A DNA stretch of 64,000 bases from Crotophaga sulcirostris (taxonomy: Eukaryota > Chordata > Aves > Cuculiformes > Crotophagidae). Shown piece by piece: positions 27,601 through 39,600 of this stretch; position 1 is the first letter of the stretch, and the number at the start of each line of letters is the position of its first letter. The notes below the pieces were generated by a model. That model was given only the letters and a program-made list of their open reading frames with translations, had not been told where the DNA came from and ran no database searches. The stretch spans positions 364,146-428,145 of the forward strand of contig VYZB01000276.1 of NCBI GenBank assembly GCA_013397455.1. The letters are read 5' to 3'. Made by a program: the position numbers and the translations under genes.

Positions 27601-30600
27601 CGCTGACTGATGATAGTTTAGCTCTCTTCTTTTGTATTGAGATAAACAGGGTACGTTCATTTTATAAATGAACTGAAGGCACTCCTACAATGTCTTCTCT
27701 CTATTTAAAAAGCTCTCAAATTGTTTTCATCATTGGTTTTGGGAGGGTTTGTGGTTTTTTTGCGTTTACACTTCACCAGTTTTCTCAAACTGTGATTTTG
27801 AAGAAGTGTTGATACGCAGCGTGCAATGGTGTCTTGTTTTTGTCCATAAAGCCAAACGGCAGTGACTGGCAGTGTTCTGGGAAGAAGGTGGAAGCAAAGC
27901 ACTAGTAAAAGTGCAATTCAGTCACTTCCACAGTGCAGTCCAGACTTCTGGGTTAGGATACTGGAAAGCAAAGTTATAGCGTTTTCATACAGAAAAGTGT
28001 TTCCAACAGTTGGAATGCTTTATAAATTTTCTTATGACAGTAGGAAGATATTTGACATGATTGTGGCTCATTTTATGTTGACAGTAAGTTTTAGAGACTG
28101 TAATTTGTAATGACTTTCTGGCATCTTTCCAAATTTTTATGTGTGAATTGTGCCTATACAATGTATTTTCTCCTGTGTTTGCAACATAATAATTTTGCCA
28201 GTGTTTGCTTTGAGTTTGAGACTCTGCTGGCACTAAGTCATATGCTGTTCCGGGGAAACGTGTCTGCAGTGACGTAAATGTACTCTATGCAGAAGGGAAT
28301 TGAGCTTTTTTAGTGCAGTTGTGTGTACTGAGGAACAATTTATTGAGCAAGTCTGTTTTATACTTAGGTACTTGCTTAATATTAAGAATCATTAATTTGG
28401 TAGCACATTGTTCAGTGTTTGTGTTTCTGCAAAATCAAGGGTATCATCTTAAAGTTTACAGCAACCATCTTTCCCTAATTATGACTGTTTCTTTTGGCTG
28501 CCCTTAGGTACTTGCATGCAGTGGCTAATCCAGGACTCATTACCTTTACTGGTCCTTACTTAGATGTTGGAGGGGCAGGCTACGTCGTTACGATCAGTCA
28601 CACAGTCCATTCTTCCAGGTAAATTGTGTTTTCATGTTTGTGTCAAGGAAGGATCCTATTGGTTAGCAACTCCTACATGTTCAAGAACTGAAAGCCAAAC
28701 CTGCTTTCAAAGTGTTTTTGATGAAAAGTAGTATAACCTTGCGTACATTCAGTGGAAATACTACATTGAAACACTGGGAAAAATCCGTGGTATATGAATA
28801 GGCTTTTATCCTGTAGCTTTATTGATGTTCAAATAATAACAGCATATAGATGAAAGGATTGATGGGTGAGAAAGTGCTCCAGGATGAGCATGAGATGTCA
28901 TGTAAACAAGACAAGGAGCTGGGAGCTGAAGAGGGATTGCTTTCATTAGGCCAGTCGGGATGTATTCCCTCTCTGCCAGTAGTCAAATATTTTTCATGAA
29001 GACTGCTAATCTCTACATTTCCTGAAGTTACTCACACATACACTTCAAAAATTGTTTGTACCAGGGTGGTGTTTGAAAAGGAGTAAGAGGTGAAAGCAGA
29101 TCTGCCTAACTGCAAATAGAGGCCAGTCCACAGGTAGTTTTAATTAAAGATCTGTTTTAATTTAAGAGCTGTCCATACTCCAGAAATTGAGGGAGCTCCT
29201 TGCCTGGGCTGTTTAAATTCAGCACTTCTGGACAGGGGTTTTCAGGAGAAAGAACAACTTGAGGAGAAGCCTGTAAACCTTCAGCTGGCCTTGCAGGACT
29301 GCAGAAAACAAATCACAGTGGAAACGACAGCCCATGCCTTTGGGATCAACATGAAAATGAATGTCAAAGCCATACAGGAAAAAACATTTTTTAAAAAATT
29401 CAATAGTCTTTTATGGCTTTAAAAAAGGAAAGGGGAAATTCTGATGTATCTTCATTTAAAGCTGATCAAAAGATCTGGTTGAGGCTGAGGATTGGTTTGA
29501 GATGTAGGATTTTCAAAGGAGGTCAGTTAATAGAATAAACTATCAAAAGCTCTCCCGGTTTCAGCAATAGTAGTTACTTGTTTTTTACATGAAGTCTCTT
29601 CCCAGGCTGAGCCTGTGGCTTCTGCACACACTCCATCTCAGAGCCCAGCAGTACGGAGGTAACTGCTGAGGCTGCGCTGGGCAATCCGGATCACAGAGCC
29701 GGCAGGGCTGGGGACAGTGCTGCTCTGCTCTTCTCAGCCAGCTCGGCGTTGTTTGGGGGTTTGCACCACGGGACGTCTGCCCGTCTTTTTTGGCAGGCAT
29801 ATTACTAGGCCTAATGCCTGCATGGTGCTTCTCACAGAGGAATTTACTTAAGTGAAATAAGCACTTTGGTAAGGAGTGCAATTTATCAAAATCCTGATTT
29901 GGATGTAGCAGGCAATGGTTCAGTTAGCTTTAAGAACTTGAAGCTTGCGTGGGTTATTAGGAAATGATTAAAGAACAGTTAAACAAAGTTTGGCAGATGT
30001 GAGTGTGATTCCTGGGTAAATATGACCTCTAAAGCTCATAGTCACATGGGGTTATAATCCCCAAAGAGATCTTAGTTTAAAAAAACAGAGAGGTGGGGGA
30101 GGAATCAGTGGAGTTAATAGGCATGCTCGCATTAGAAGCTGCTGTGTGGGTTTGAATAACAACCTGGTTTCTCTGGAGCTGACACTTCTCTCTCATTGCC
30201 ATTTTATGAATATCGCACTGCTTTTTTTGGAGGCTGGGAGTAGAAGATTCATTAAAGAGGTTGTTTAATATGACTTGCATTGGCAAACCAAAAGGGTTTA
30301 ATGTTTAAAAACAAAGCTAAAATATTTACAGCATTCCTAGTTGCTTTTTGTCTTTTAGGACAGAGCAGTAGCTTTGTAGCTTGAAGCCATGTCACATACA
30401 CCTAAACATATCTCTGCTACTTCACTGTCATCCTTTTGCCCATTCCTTCTCCATGAAATGGGTAATGTTAAAAATAAATTAAATGCAGGTTTTTAGAATC
30501 TGTATTTATAAATCTACAAATTAGATTTGACTACATCATCACTGTATGTCTTTAAAAGCACACAAACTACAGTCCAGTAAACAGAGTTGGTTTTATGTAG

Positions 30601-33600
30601 ATAAGGGGTTGTCAGCAGCCTCTCCTTTGTATAGTCCAACTGTGCTGTTTATTGTCTTCTTATTCTAAACATTTTTATTCCTATCTTCAGAGATAAAATT
30701 ATTTAGAAAAGTAAATCTTAAAGTAGCAAGTCAAAGGTGTCTCCTTTGTCATAAAACCCACACAGGTGCAAAATAGCACGCCCTGCAATTTGAGGATGAG
30801 CTGATAGTTCTGTTCGTCATGAACGCGAGGTAGCTCGGTCTGGCCGTGCCGTGCCATCGCAGCGCTCCAGGAGGTGAAGTTTGAGAATTCGGATATTAGA
30901 AATGGAGTGACAGAGATTCCCTTGTCACTTGATCCAGCCTCAGGCTACTGCACACAACTGCATCATGTAATCATTTCCATAGCCCTCCCTAATAAATATT
31001 ATTTTCCTCTCTTGTTATACCGGGAGGTTTTTATTCCAGAACCTCACTGCTCAAATGCCCTTCGTTTCTTAGCTCAAGTGCATTGATTCAGGAGGTCTTG
31101 CGTATCTGGATGTTTCTCCTGAGGGGAGGGTGGGAATTTGCCAGGACAGAAAGTTTTGGGGAAAATAACAGAAATAGAATATATTTTCTATTTGGAGCTT
31201 TTGGCTTCCAGGCAGTCTTAGCCAAATGTTGAGGCTGTGCTTCTACCAGGAGAGTTTTTGCAGTTACTTCACTGGTGGTGAGGAAAGTTAAAACGACAGG
31301 ATTGAGCAAAAGCAGCACTTTTTTTACCTTTACAGAGCTGTAAGGAAATACACTTCCATACAGCAGCCTGAGACTGACATGTCGCTCTTTGATGTATCGG
31401 TTGCTAAGGCAACTGTATATTCCCGAGCTGGTATGTAAAAATAGGAACAGGAGCACATTTTCAGCATGGGGAACCACTGCAATTCACAGGAGCTCTGGCT
31501 GCCAGTGCTGGTGAGCAGCCACGAGGACACCAGCATCTGCCCTGTCCCTGCACGTGTATTTTGTGGCTGCCCTGCATTGGGGAAAGATACTGAATCGGAA
31601 CATTTGTGAAATGATATGGTTTGAAAAGTCACTTGGCACTCCACAAGGAGTGTGAGGCAGTGTCAGGTTAACATGAATCACTCCTGGTTAATCCCAGCTG
31701 GCACGGATAACCGGCCGGTTAGTAGGATGTGATTTGAAGCATTTGACACAGTGTGAGGTAACCTCATATGTGTCTGTACCTTGGCCAGCTGCTGCTTCTG
31801 ACTGACATTCATAATCATTCCTACACTTTGGAATTTTAGAGATTTAGCAGAATGTCTGTGGCAGCTTCATATACAAGTCCTGACCCTGGGGGCTGAGCAA
31901 GGAGGAGCTGTACAGAACATAAACCCTGTTGAGGCTGCAGCCATTCAGGTGCTAGAAATGCAGGAGCTGTGTCCTGCGTTGATTTGTGCAGGTGAGGAAT
32001 TTTTAATGATAATTTACGTGGCTAAAAATTAAATGTCTGTAGGTGGTAGGTGTGTATGCAAGAACCACGGGAGAACAGCCCATGGGGAGAAGGATCAGTT
32101 CCTGGGTGTGATCCTGTCTTTGCTTTGGCCATCTCCTGTCTCCTCCACGTGCTGGTTGTGCGAGGAGCAATTGAAAAGAAGAGACTTCAGGGTTTGCAGT
32201 AAATAATGAGCCCTGTTAGGATGCTGTTCTCTCCATGTACAGCTGCTGTAACTGTTAATTTAAACACAATCAGGGTGAGCTGAGCTTCGGTGTTAAGGTA
32301 TGGATTTGAGCTCATTTGTGTGGCAGGGAAGCCAGTTCCATTTTCAAGTAGGATACCAAGCAACTAAAATATTAATTATTAATACAGCCATCAAAGCCTT
32401 TTTCCTTTTTTCCTCCCCTTTGCAGTGCACAGATGTCTTCAGGACATTCAGTGGCAGTAATGGGCATTGACTTCACCTTGAGATACTTCTACAAAGTTCT
32501 CATGGACCTGCTGCCCGTTTGTAACCAAGATGGAGGAAACAAAATAAGGTGAGCCCTTCATTCCAGGCAATACCTGTCTCAAGTGTGGGGGTTTTATATT
32601 CCCTTTAACCAGATGACCCAGAGGTTCTTTCCAACTTAACTTATTCTAGAATTCTCTTACTTTCAATGTGTGTTCTCTGATTTCCACTAATGTTTGTGCT
32701 TGTTTTTCTCATAAAGCTCATGTAGACTTCTTTGTTATTCAAGATCAAACTGTCATCAGCTAAGTAAACAGTCTGCAGGAATACAGGGACGGAAGATAAC
32801 TGCTTATTTTTTTGGTTATATTTAGACTTCACTGAAATCCTGGGCAAAAAAACATTCTGTTAAATGAACACACTTCCCGTTCTCTTCTGTTTGTCTTCAT
32901 TTTACTTATTTAGTTGCTGTGAGCATGTAGTAATGATGTATTATCTCTAGTTATTTTAGCTATGATTATTAAAATATATTTTTGTTATATTTTTCTTAGA
33001 AATACATAGCACAGCACTAGTCAGAAGAAGCCTGATTTCATCCGGTCTCTCCAGTTTTATTTAGATCTGTGTGTATCTTAATTGTTCCTCTTTCCTTTAC
33101 CCTGTTTTGAAAAATCACGTGGTGAGAGGGCAAGGGTAGACTCTGGTTTGGATCTGGAGTAACTTGATAACGTGGTTTGGGTATTGCTGTTGTTTCTTTG
33201 TTTTTAAACCTTAAATTGGAAAGGGAAGTGGTTTTCTATCATCCTCCCAGTTCTGTTCTGGTTTGGTTTGGGTATTTTGCTCTATATTTTATGGTGTATT
33301 TAAAAAAAAAAAAAGGATTTCTGATTTGGCATTCCCTCCCTCCAGTTAAAAACTATTACTGCTCAATGGGGTCAGATGTTTTATTCTGTTTCTGTGTTCT
33401 CTAGATGAGGAATTTTAAGCGTATTGTTAAATGCTTTGTTAGGCCACTGTAACATAGAAGATGTATCTAACGCTTACAGCCTTTGCCTAAGTGCTTGCAA
33501 ATACTCAGAGACAACTGTTCTAACTCTCTGCAGGCACTGGGGCTTTTTAATTTATCCCTGCTACACTTTTTCTCTCTGCAGAGATTCTGTGGTAATCACA

Positions 33601-36600
33601 AGCCTGCTCATTCTCCTGTTTCCTGTAGCATCTTTCAGAAAAAAAAAAGATAAAAATGCAGCATCACAACAGGAATTTCTAATGCAAAACCCAAACACTT
33701 TGGGGCAGTAAAAAAAAATGAATAAAAAAACCGATGAGAGGTTTTCATGACCTCTTTGTATACCTAAAGTGTAGAGTCCCATCTGTTCTGCGCTGGCTGC
33801 TTTAAATAATTCCCCCTCTCTCGCTGTCTGCGGCTATGGAAACGGGAGATGCCAAAAACATCGTGGATTAAAAGCTCGCAGCGCACTGATTTCCAGATAG
33901 GGGCACAGATTTGACAACGTTTCCCTTAGATCACACGGGAAACTAATGGGAAGAGCTGAAAAGGGGGAGGAAAGATTAGGAAAGCTGGGAATGAAACAGG
34001 AGTGATTTATCTCCCCGTTAAAATTGAATTCTGAAGTGGGAGGTCATTAAAGGAGAGTGTGAAATCTCTGTTTAATTACTAACATGGTAGATTAATAAAC
34101 TGTTAAAGCTTTCCAAGTTCATTACGCTTAATTTATTTCTGGATCTTCCCCAATCAGACAACACAACACACTGATCAATTTTCCTTTCTGTTTCTAATGG
34201 GTTCCATTTTCAAATTCTCTGTAGTCCAGACTTGCCATAGCAGTAACAGATTTAAAAGCTCCAGGGAAATACCCGATATATTCTCTAGAGACATCTTCCA
34301 GTGAATTTCCTTAATGGCCCTGTTATTAAAATAAGTGGAATCCTTTAAAAATTCCACCTCTAACTGTAAATTTAAGATGATGTTTTTATTTCTCCGTGTT
34401 TCCCTAAAGTCCAAGGAGGTCTAACGGGAAGCTTTCTCCTTTGTTTGTTGTGGGGCAGGTGCTTCATCATGGAGGACAGAGGGTACCTGGTGGCACACCC
34501 TACCCTCATCGATCCCAAAGGACACGCGCCAGTGGAGCAGCAGCACATCACACACAAGGTCTGGCTCATTTTTTCTTGGCTTATACCTACCTTTTAACTT
34601 CTGAGGTGGTACAGACTGTAGAAAAGCTGCTTTTTTATGTCTGATTTAAAAGGCATAAAATCCTATGTTTCTCATTTAGGAGCCTTTGGTAGCAAATGAC
34701 ATTCTGAACCACCCAAACTTCGTCAAGAAAAACCTCTGCAACAGCTTCAGTGACAGAACAGTTCAGCGGTTTTATAAATTTAATACCAGCTTAGTGGTAA
34801 GTGTGTTTTTTCTGTTATATTTTGCTTTTGAATGTACTTCGGTTGAGTTGGATTTCTTTTGGTGGAAACGCAAATCCTTGCCAAGATCAGCAGACAAGGC
34901 TTGAAGCCAACCTTCCGTGTGGATTGGCCTCCATTCACCCTCTCCAAACACAAAATCAGTCATCTGGACTGCACAAACTATGCTTGCACGAAGAGTCAGT
35001 TGACATACAAGGGATTACGGATGCAGTCGCTGGCCAGCTGTGGCTGATACCTCCAAAGTCTTATCTGGCATCATGAAATAAGTTCTCATTCCTTGGGTGA
35101 GGACTTTGCTGCAGTGGTTGGGATTTTTTTCTTTGGATTCTCTCTTGATCTCTGGCTTCCAGCTCTGACCAGTGCCTCATCCTCCAGTGGTGTGGGCAGT
35201 AAAGGTCTCTAACCTTTTAGCTAGGTCACCAAATAAATGTATTTACTGCTGCAACTTGCAGCAGCTTTTGCAGGTATCCTTTGTCAAACTGCAGTCTTTG
35301 GAGATGTGAGCGCTCTGCGGTCCCCGTGGGCTGTCTGTGAGCTGGTTCTGTGCCAAGAGGTCTAAGCCAGGAGCTGTCATCTCTCGCTGTGCCATGAATG
35401 CTGATTGCAGCTCCACAGGTCCATCCTTGCAAGATCACTGCAGAATTATTCAAAAGACGTTAAGCTCTGTGGGAGAAGCTGCTTTTTAAATAATGCTTTT
35501 CAGTGATTACTGAGAAGAGAAGGTGGGAAAGGAGCGTCAAAAATACTTGAAAGTTATGTCAGAATGTGTTGATTTATGTCAGGTAGGCTTAAACATTTTC
35601 CCCACACTTGAAATGCAAAATAGTGTATTACTGTAAGGAAATTGTATAGGACAGAGCAAAAACTCAGGATTGTTTGGTGCAAATAGACATCAGGAAGGAG
35701 TCTGCCTACCAAGACGACCACAGCTGTGCGGTGCTCTGGATCACAGCTGTGCGGTGCCCTGGCGTGTGTTTTTGCAGTACCAGTGCCAGGAAGTTTTCAA
35801 CAAGTAGTGATGGTGCCTCCCCAGCAGAGCAGAGCCTCTTCGCAGAGGTCACTGGTGGCTGGCACAGTCAGGGTGAGGTGGGGAACAGTGTGATGGAGGG
35901 AAGTGTACCCTGCTGTCGGCGAGATAGCAGACTCGGTGCTCCTGCTACATCTCGTAATGTTAACAAGCTAAGCATATTTTTTCCTGTATTTCCACCCAGC
36001 AGTAGCTTGGACAGTGGGCAAAACTCAACAGGTTGATGAGCAATTTTACAAGCCTCTTTATTTGTGAAGGCAGCACTCCCATGCGTTTGTATTCCCTCAG
36101 CTCTTCAGGTTTCCTTGGAAGAGGGAAAATCTTCAACTCCCTAAAACTAGGTATCTTGCTATGCCAGTAACACTACTTGTCTTTTCCTAGGGTGATCTGA
36201 CAAACCTTGTGCATGGCAGTCACTGCTCCAAGTACAGGCTGACAAGAATCCCAGGCACCAACGCCTTCGTGGGAATCGTTAACGAGACCTGCGATTCGCT
36301 TGCTTTCTGTGCCTGCAGTATGGTAGACAGGCTCTGCCTCAACTGCCACAGGTGAGCAGGAGATGGGAAATGAGCAGGCTGGTCTGGGCAGGTACTTCCT
36401 CCCTCCTTCTTGATTCAAATTTTGTAAAACCACCTTTATTTTATAAGTGAAATGAAAGCATGTAGTGCAAAACTGAAATGGAAACAAAAGAGTTAATTTG
36501 TCTCTGCTGTCTGTAAGGGGTACGGTGACTTAGCACACCTCTAATCTTTTGCCATATTGTCAGTGTGTTAAAACACAGGGTAGATTGTTCTGGACATCTT

Positions 36601-39600
36601 AAGGTGGATAATGTTAAGAGACCGTGACAGATTTAGTTTCTCAAGGCAGTTATCTGTGGGTCAGGCCCTTTGTTCTGCCATACTAATACCCACAATTTTA
36701 TGTGGATTGGCAGAGTTGTTAATCAAGGGGACTCGTGCTTTTGCCTACACCAGCATCGATTACGTGTTTGTTGCAGTGGCAAGAAGGGTCCTTGCATCTA
36801 GGTCTGAGACTTGTCCAGGGATTGTCTGCTTTTTAAGTTTCATGGGGCAGCTGACAGATCTAGGAGGCTCTGTTACTACGTTTTCCTGGGTCCCAGTGCA
36901 GGATAGAGCAAATCCTGTGTTCCTAGGGGAGGAAGAAAAGGTTACTGAACCATCTTCTCCATGGTGAGCTGCTGTTACGCAGCTGCACTCTGAGGTTAAA
37001 ATCACAGTGCAATGTCTGATGCCTTTTTGGTGTGTGTTCTGCCCCTGCAGAATGGAACAGAATGAATGTGAGTGCCCCTGCGAGTGCCCCCTCGAGGTAA
37101 ACGAATGTACCGGCAACCTCACTAACGCTGAAAGCAGGTGAGTGCGACCTCCTCTAACGAATGGCATGAGGAGCTAATTAACAAAATGAAAGGTTTGTTC
37201 ATGCTGACTTACAGGTGATACAGGACGGTATTTTTTGTATAATTAGTCAGATGATATGTAATAGGTAAAAATGGTGTTTGATTATGCTTTGACTGCTTAT
37301 TATAATACTACTTACAATGCCCCCATATAGGAACCCGAGTTGTGAAGTTCATCAGGAGCCAATGACTTTCACAGCAATCGATCCCAGCCTACAGGATGCT
37401 CTCCCCCAGTGCATTAACACTCAGTGCAATCAGAGAACAGAGAGCGGGTAAGGTGGTGTTCTCTGTCCCTCAAAATACACTCTGTTCTTGAAGGAATGAA
37501 GTGAAAACAGCTCTTCCTTACTCAGTTTAAAGAAAAAAAAAAAGAGGAAAAAAAAGTACAAGGCCGGAATGTGATTTTGTAGTGCACACAAATGATGGCA
37601 TTTTGTTGCTGCACAGAGAGAGAGGCCTCAGTTTTGCTGTCTGAGTCAACACCACTAATAGTAAACAAATGACTTTCCTATTACACTTTGAGAACTGAGG
37701 GCTGTGCAAGTGGAAGATCTCTTGAAAGGACAATGAATTCTTCCTGTTAGCAAAATGGGTAGTGCTGCTATGTTTGTCTACCTTCTGGAAGAGTGCGTGG
37801 GCTAAAGAGTTCACAAAAAGCAGGGGATGCTTTCACAAGGGTGACTTCGGAGCACACAGGAGATGGTAGCTGCCTGTCGGCTTCTAGTTTCCTGCTCCTC
37901 TGTTCTACTCCTGGTGTTACATAGAGAAGCTTGAGGGCTGACTTATTTTTTTTGCTAGTTATGAGCTGTCTCCAGGGAACTGAGATTGCTGGAACATATC
38001 ATGCTCTGACCAGACTTTCCAAATCCTTTCTTCTGTCTTCCAAAGGATTGCAAAGAAAGGGTGGAACTGTAGTCAGACTTCATTATGCTGAGAAATGCCT
38101 TATTGGAGGAGTTACAAGTAGGAAGTGCTCCTTTTGCTCAGGCTGGATGGTGGAAGTAAAAAACAAAGCAAACAGACTTGGAAGATGCATGCTGAAGATG
38201 CAGCTTCCCTGTATAACTTCCCTTGTGGTACATGGAACATTTTAATGAGAAGCCTTTTGTGGCCAGACGTTACATATGTGAGGGTTTACGGATGATTTTG
38301 GCTTCCCTCTGTCTCTTGATTCTAAAATACACTGAGCTATACCAAATGAAAAGTGTTGAACTTGAAAGCAAATGCAGCCTTCTTTTGTTTTTAATTTTCA
38401 GGGATTGCTTTGGAGTGTTGGACTGCGAGTGGTGTATGGTAGACAGTGATGGGAAGACCCATCTGGATAAGTCCTATTGTGCCCCTCAGAAGGAGTGCTT
38501 CGGTGGCATTGTGGGAGCCAAGAGCCCATACGTGGATGATGTGGGAGCAATAGGTAACTCTGCCTTTCTGAACAGGTGCTGCATTTATCTCTGCTCAGGA
38601 ATGTGCGGCACTTTCAGTACCAGAGTGTGCTTCGCATAACATGTTTACCTCTCATGATACTGGTAAATGAGCATAAAATAGTACATGAAGCAGTAAAGAA
38701 GTAGCATCAGGCCTCTTGTGGGTATTATGTTAATTTAAAATATTGATGCATAACTAAATGTAGCCATACAGTCCCATCTTTAAGATACTCTCTCTGAATT
38801 TCTTCTCCAGTTTATAGTGTGCTCTCCTCTGTGTGTGCAGTTAAACACCTCAAAGGCCTTCAAGATCTTCTCTGGTCTCCAGAGATGTTGATTTAAACCT
38901 TTCTGCAGAGCACTTAAAGTTGTTTTTTTTTCCCCTCTGTTTTGTCCCTTTTGATTTAGGAGATGAGGTAATCACTCTGAACATGATCAAAAGTGCACCG
39001 GTGGGCCCAGTGGCTGGAGGCATTATGGGCTGCATTATGGTGCTTGTCCTGGCAGTGTACGCGTATCGCCACCAGATACACCGGAGGAGCCACCAGCACA
39101 TGTCCCCTTTGGCTGCACAGGGTGAGCCACTAACTCTAGAGAGAGAAATAGTAGGGTGGGGATTAAAAATAAAACAAAATCCAAAAATTAAACAAAAAAA
39201 ACCCTCAAACAAACAAAAAAAATCCCAAACCTCTCTCCTTGGTTTTGTTTCAATGCTTTATCATGTTTTATTTCCCTTCTGCCAGACCTTGTAAGAGTCA
39301 AGTCCGGTCCTGGGTGCTTGTGCATTGCTGCCCTCTTCTGGGTGCAGCCCAAGAAGACTCTGCCCAAAAACCTTAATGTGCAGTTTTAATCAGGAAGCTG
39401 AAATTAGTCTTTTTCTAGAGCTAAAATGATTAACCCAGCTTCACAGCTTTCTGGACCTTGTCACAGCACACTGATCACATATGTTTATCTCTACACGAGA
39501 GCAGTGCTTTGGGTACTGTTTTCACAACCTTTCTGCTTGTGCTGTTTGGGACGTGTCTTCTTTCACTTGTGTTCCCTGCTTCTGCTCTATGTGATATTCC

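Noticed and set aside
31088..31681. Minus-strand overlapping ORFs in an intron
   Set aside because: No family resemblance; the frames contradict each other.
38223..38639. 138-codon ORF that includes CACHD1 exon t
   Set aside because: Only 38402-38553 is coding; the flanks are intron that happens to stay open.
39163..39230. A-rich tract as the tail of a retroposed gene or SINE
   Set aside because: No element body is seen next to it and no target-site duplication could be identified.
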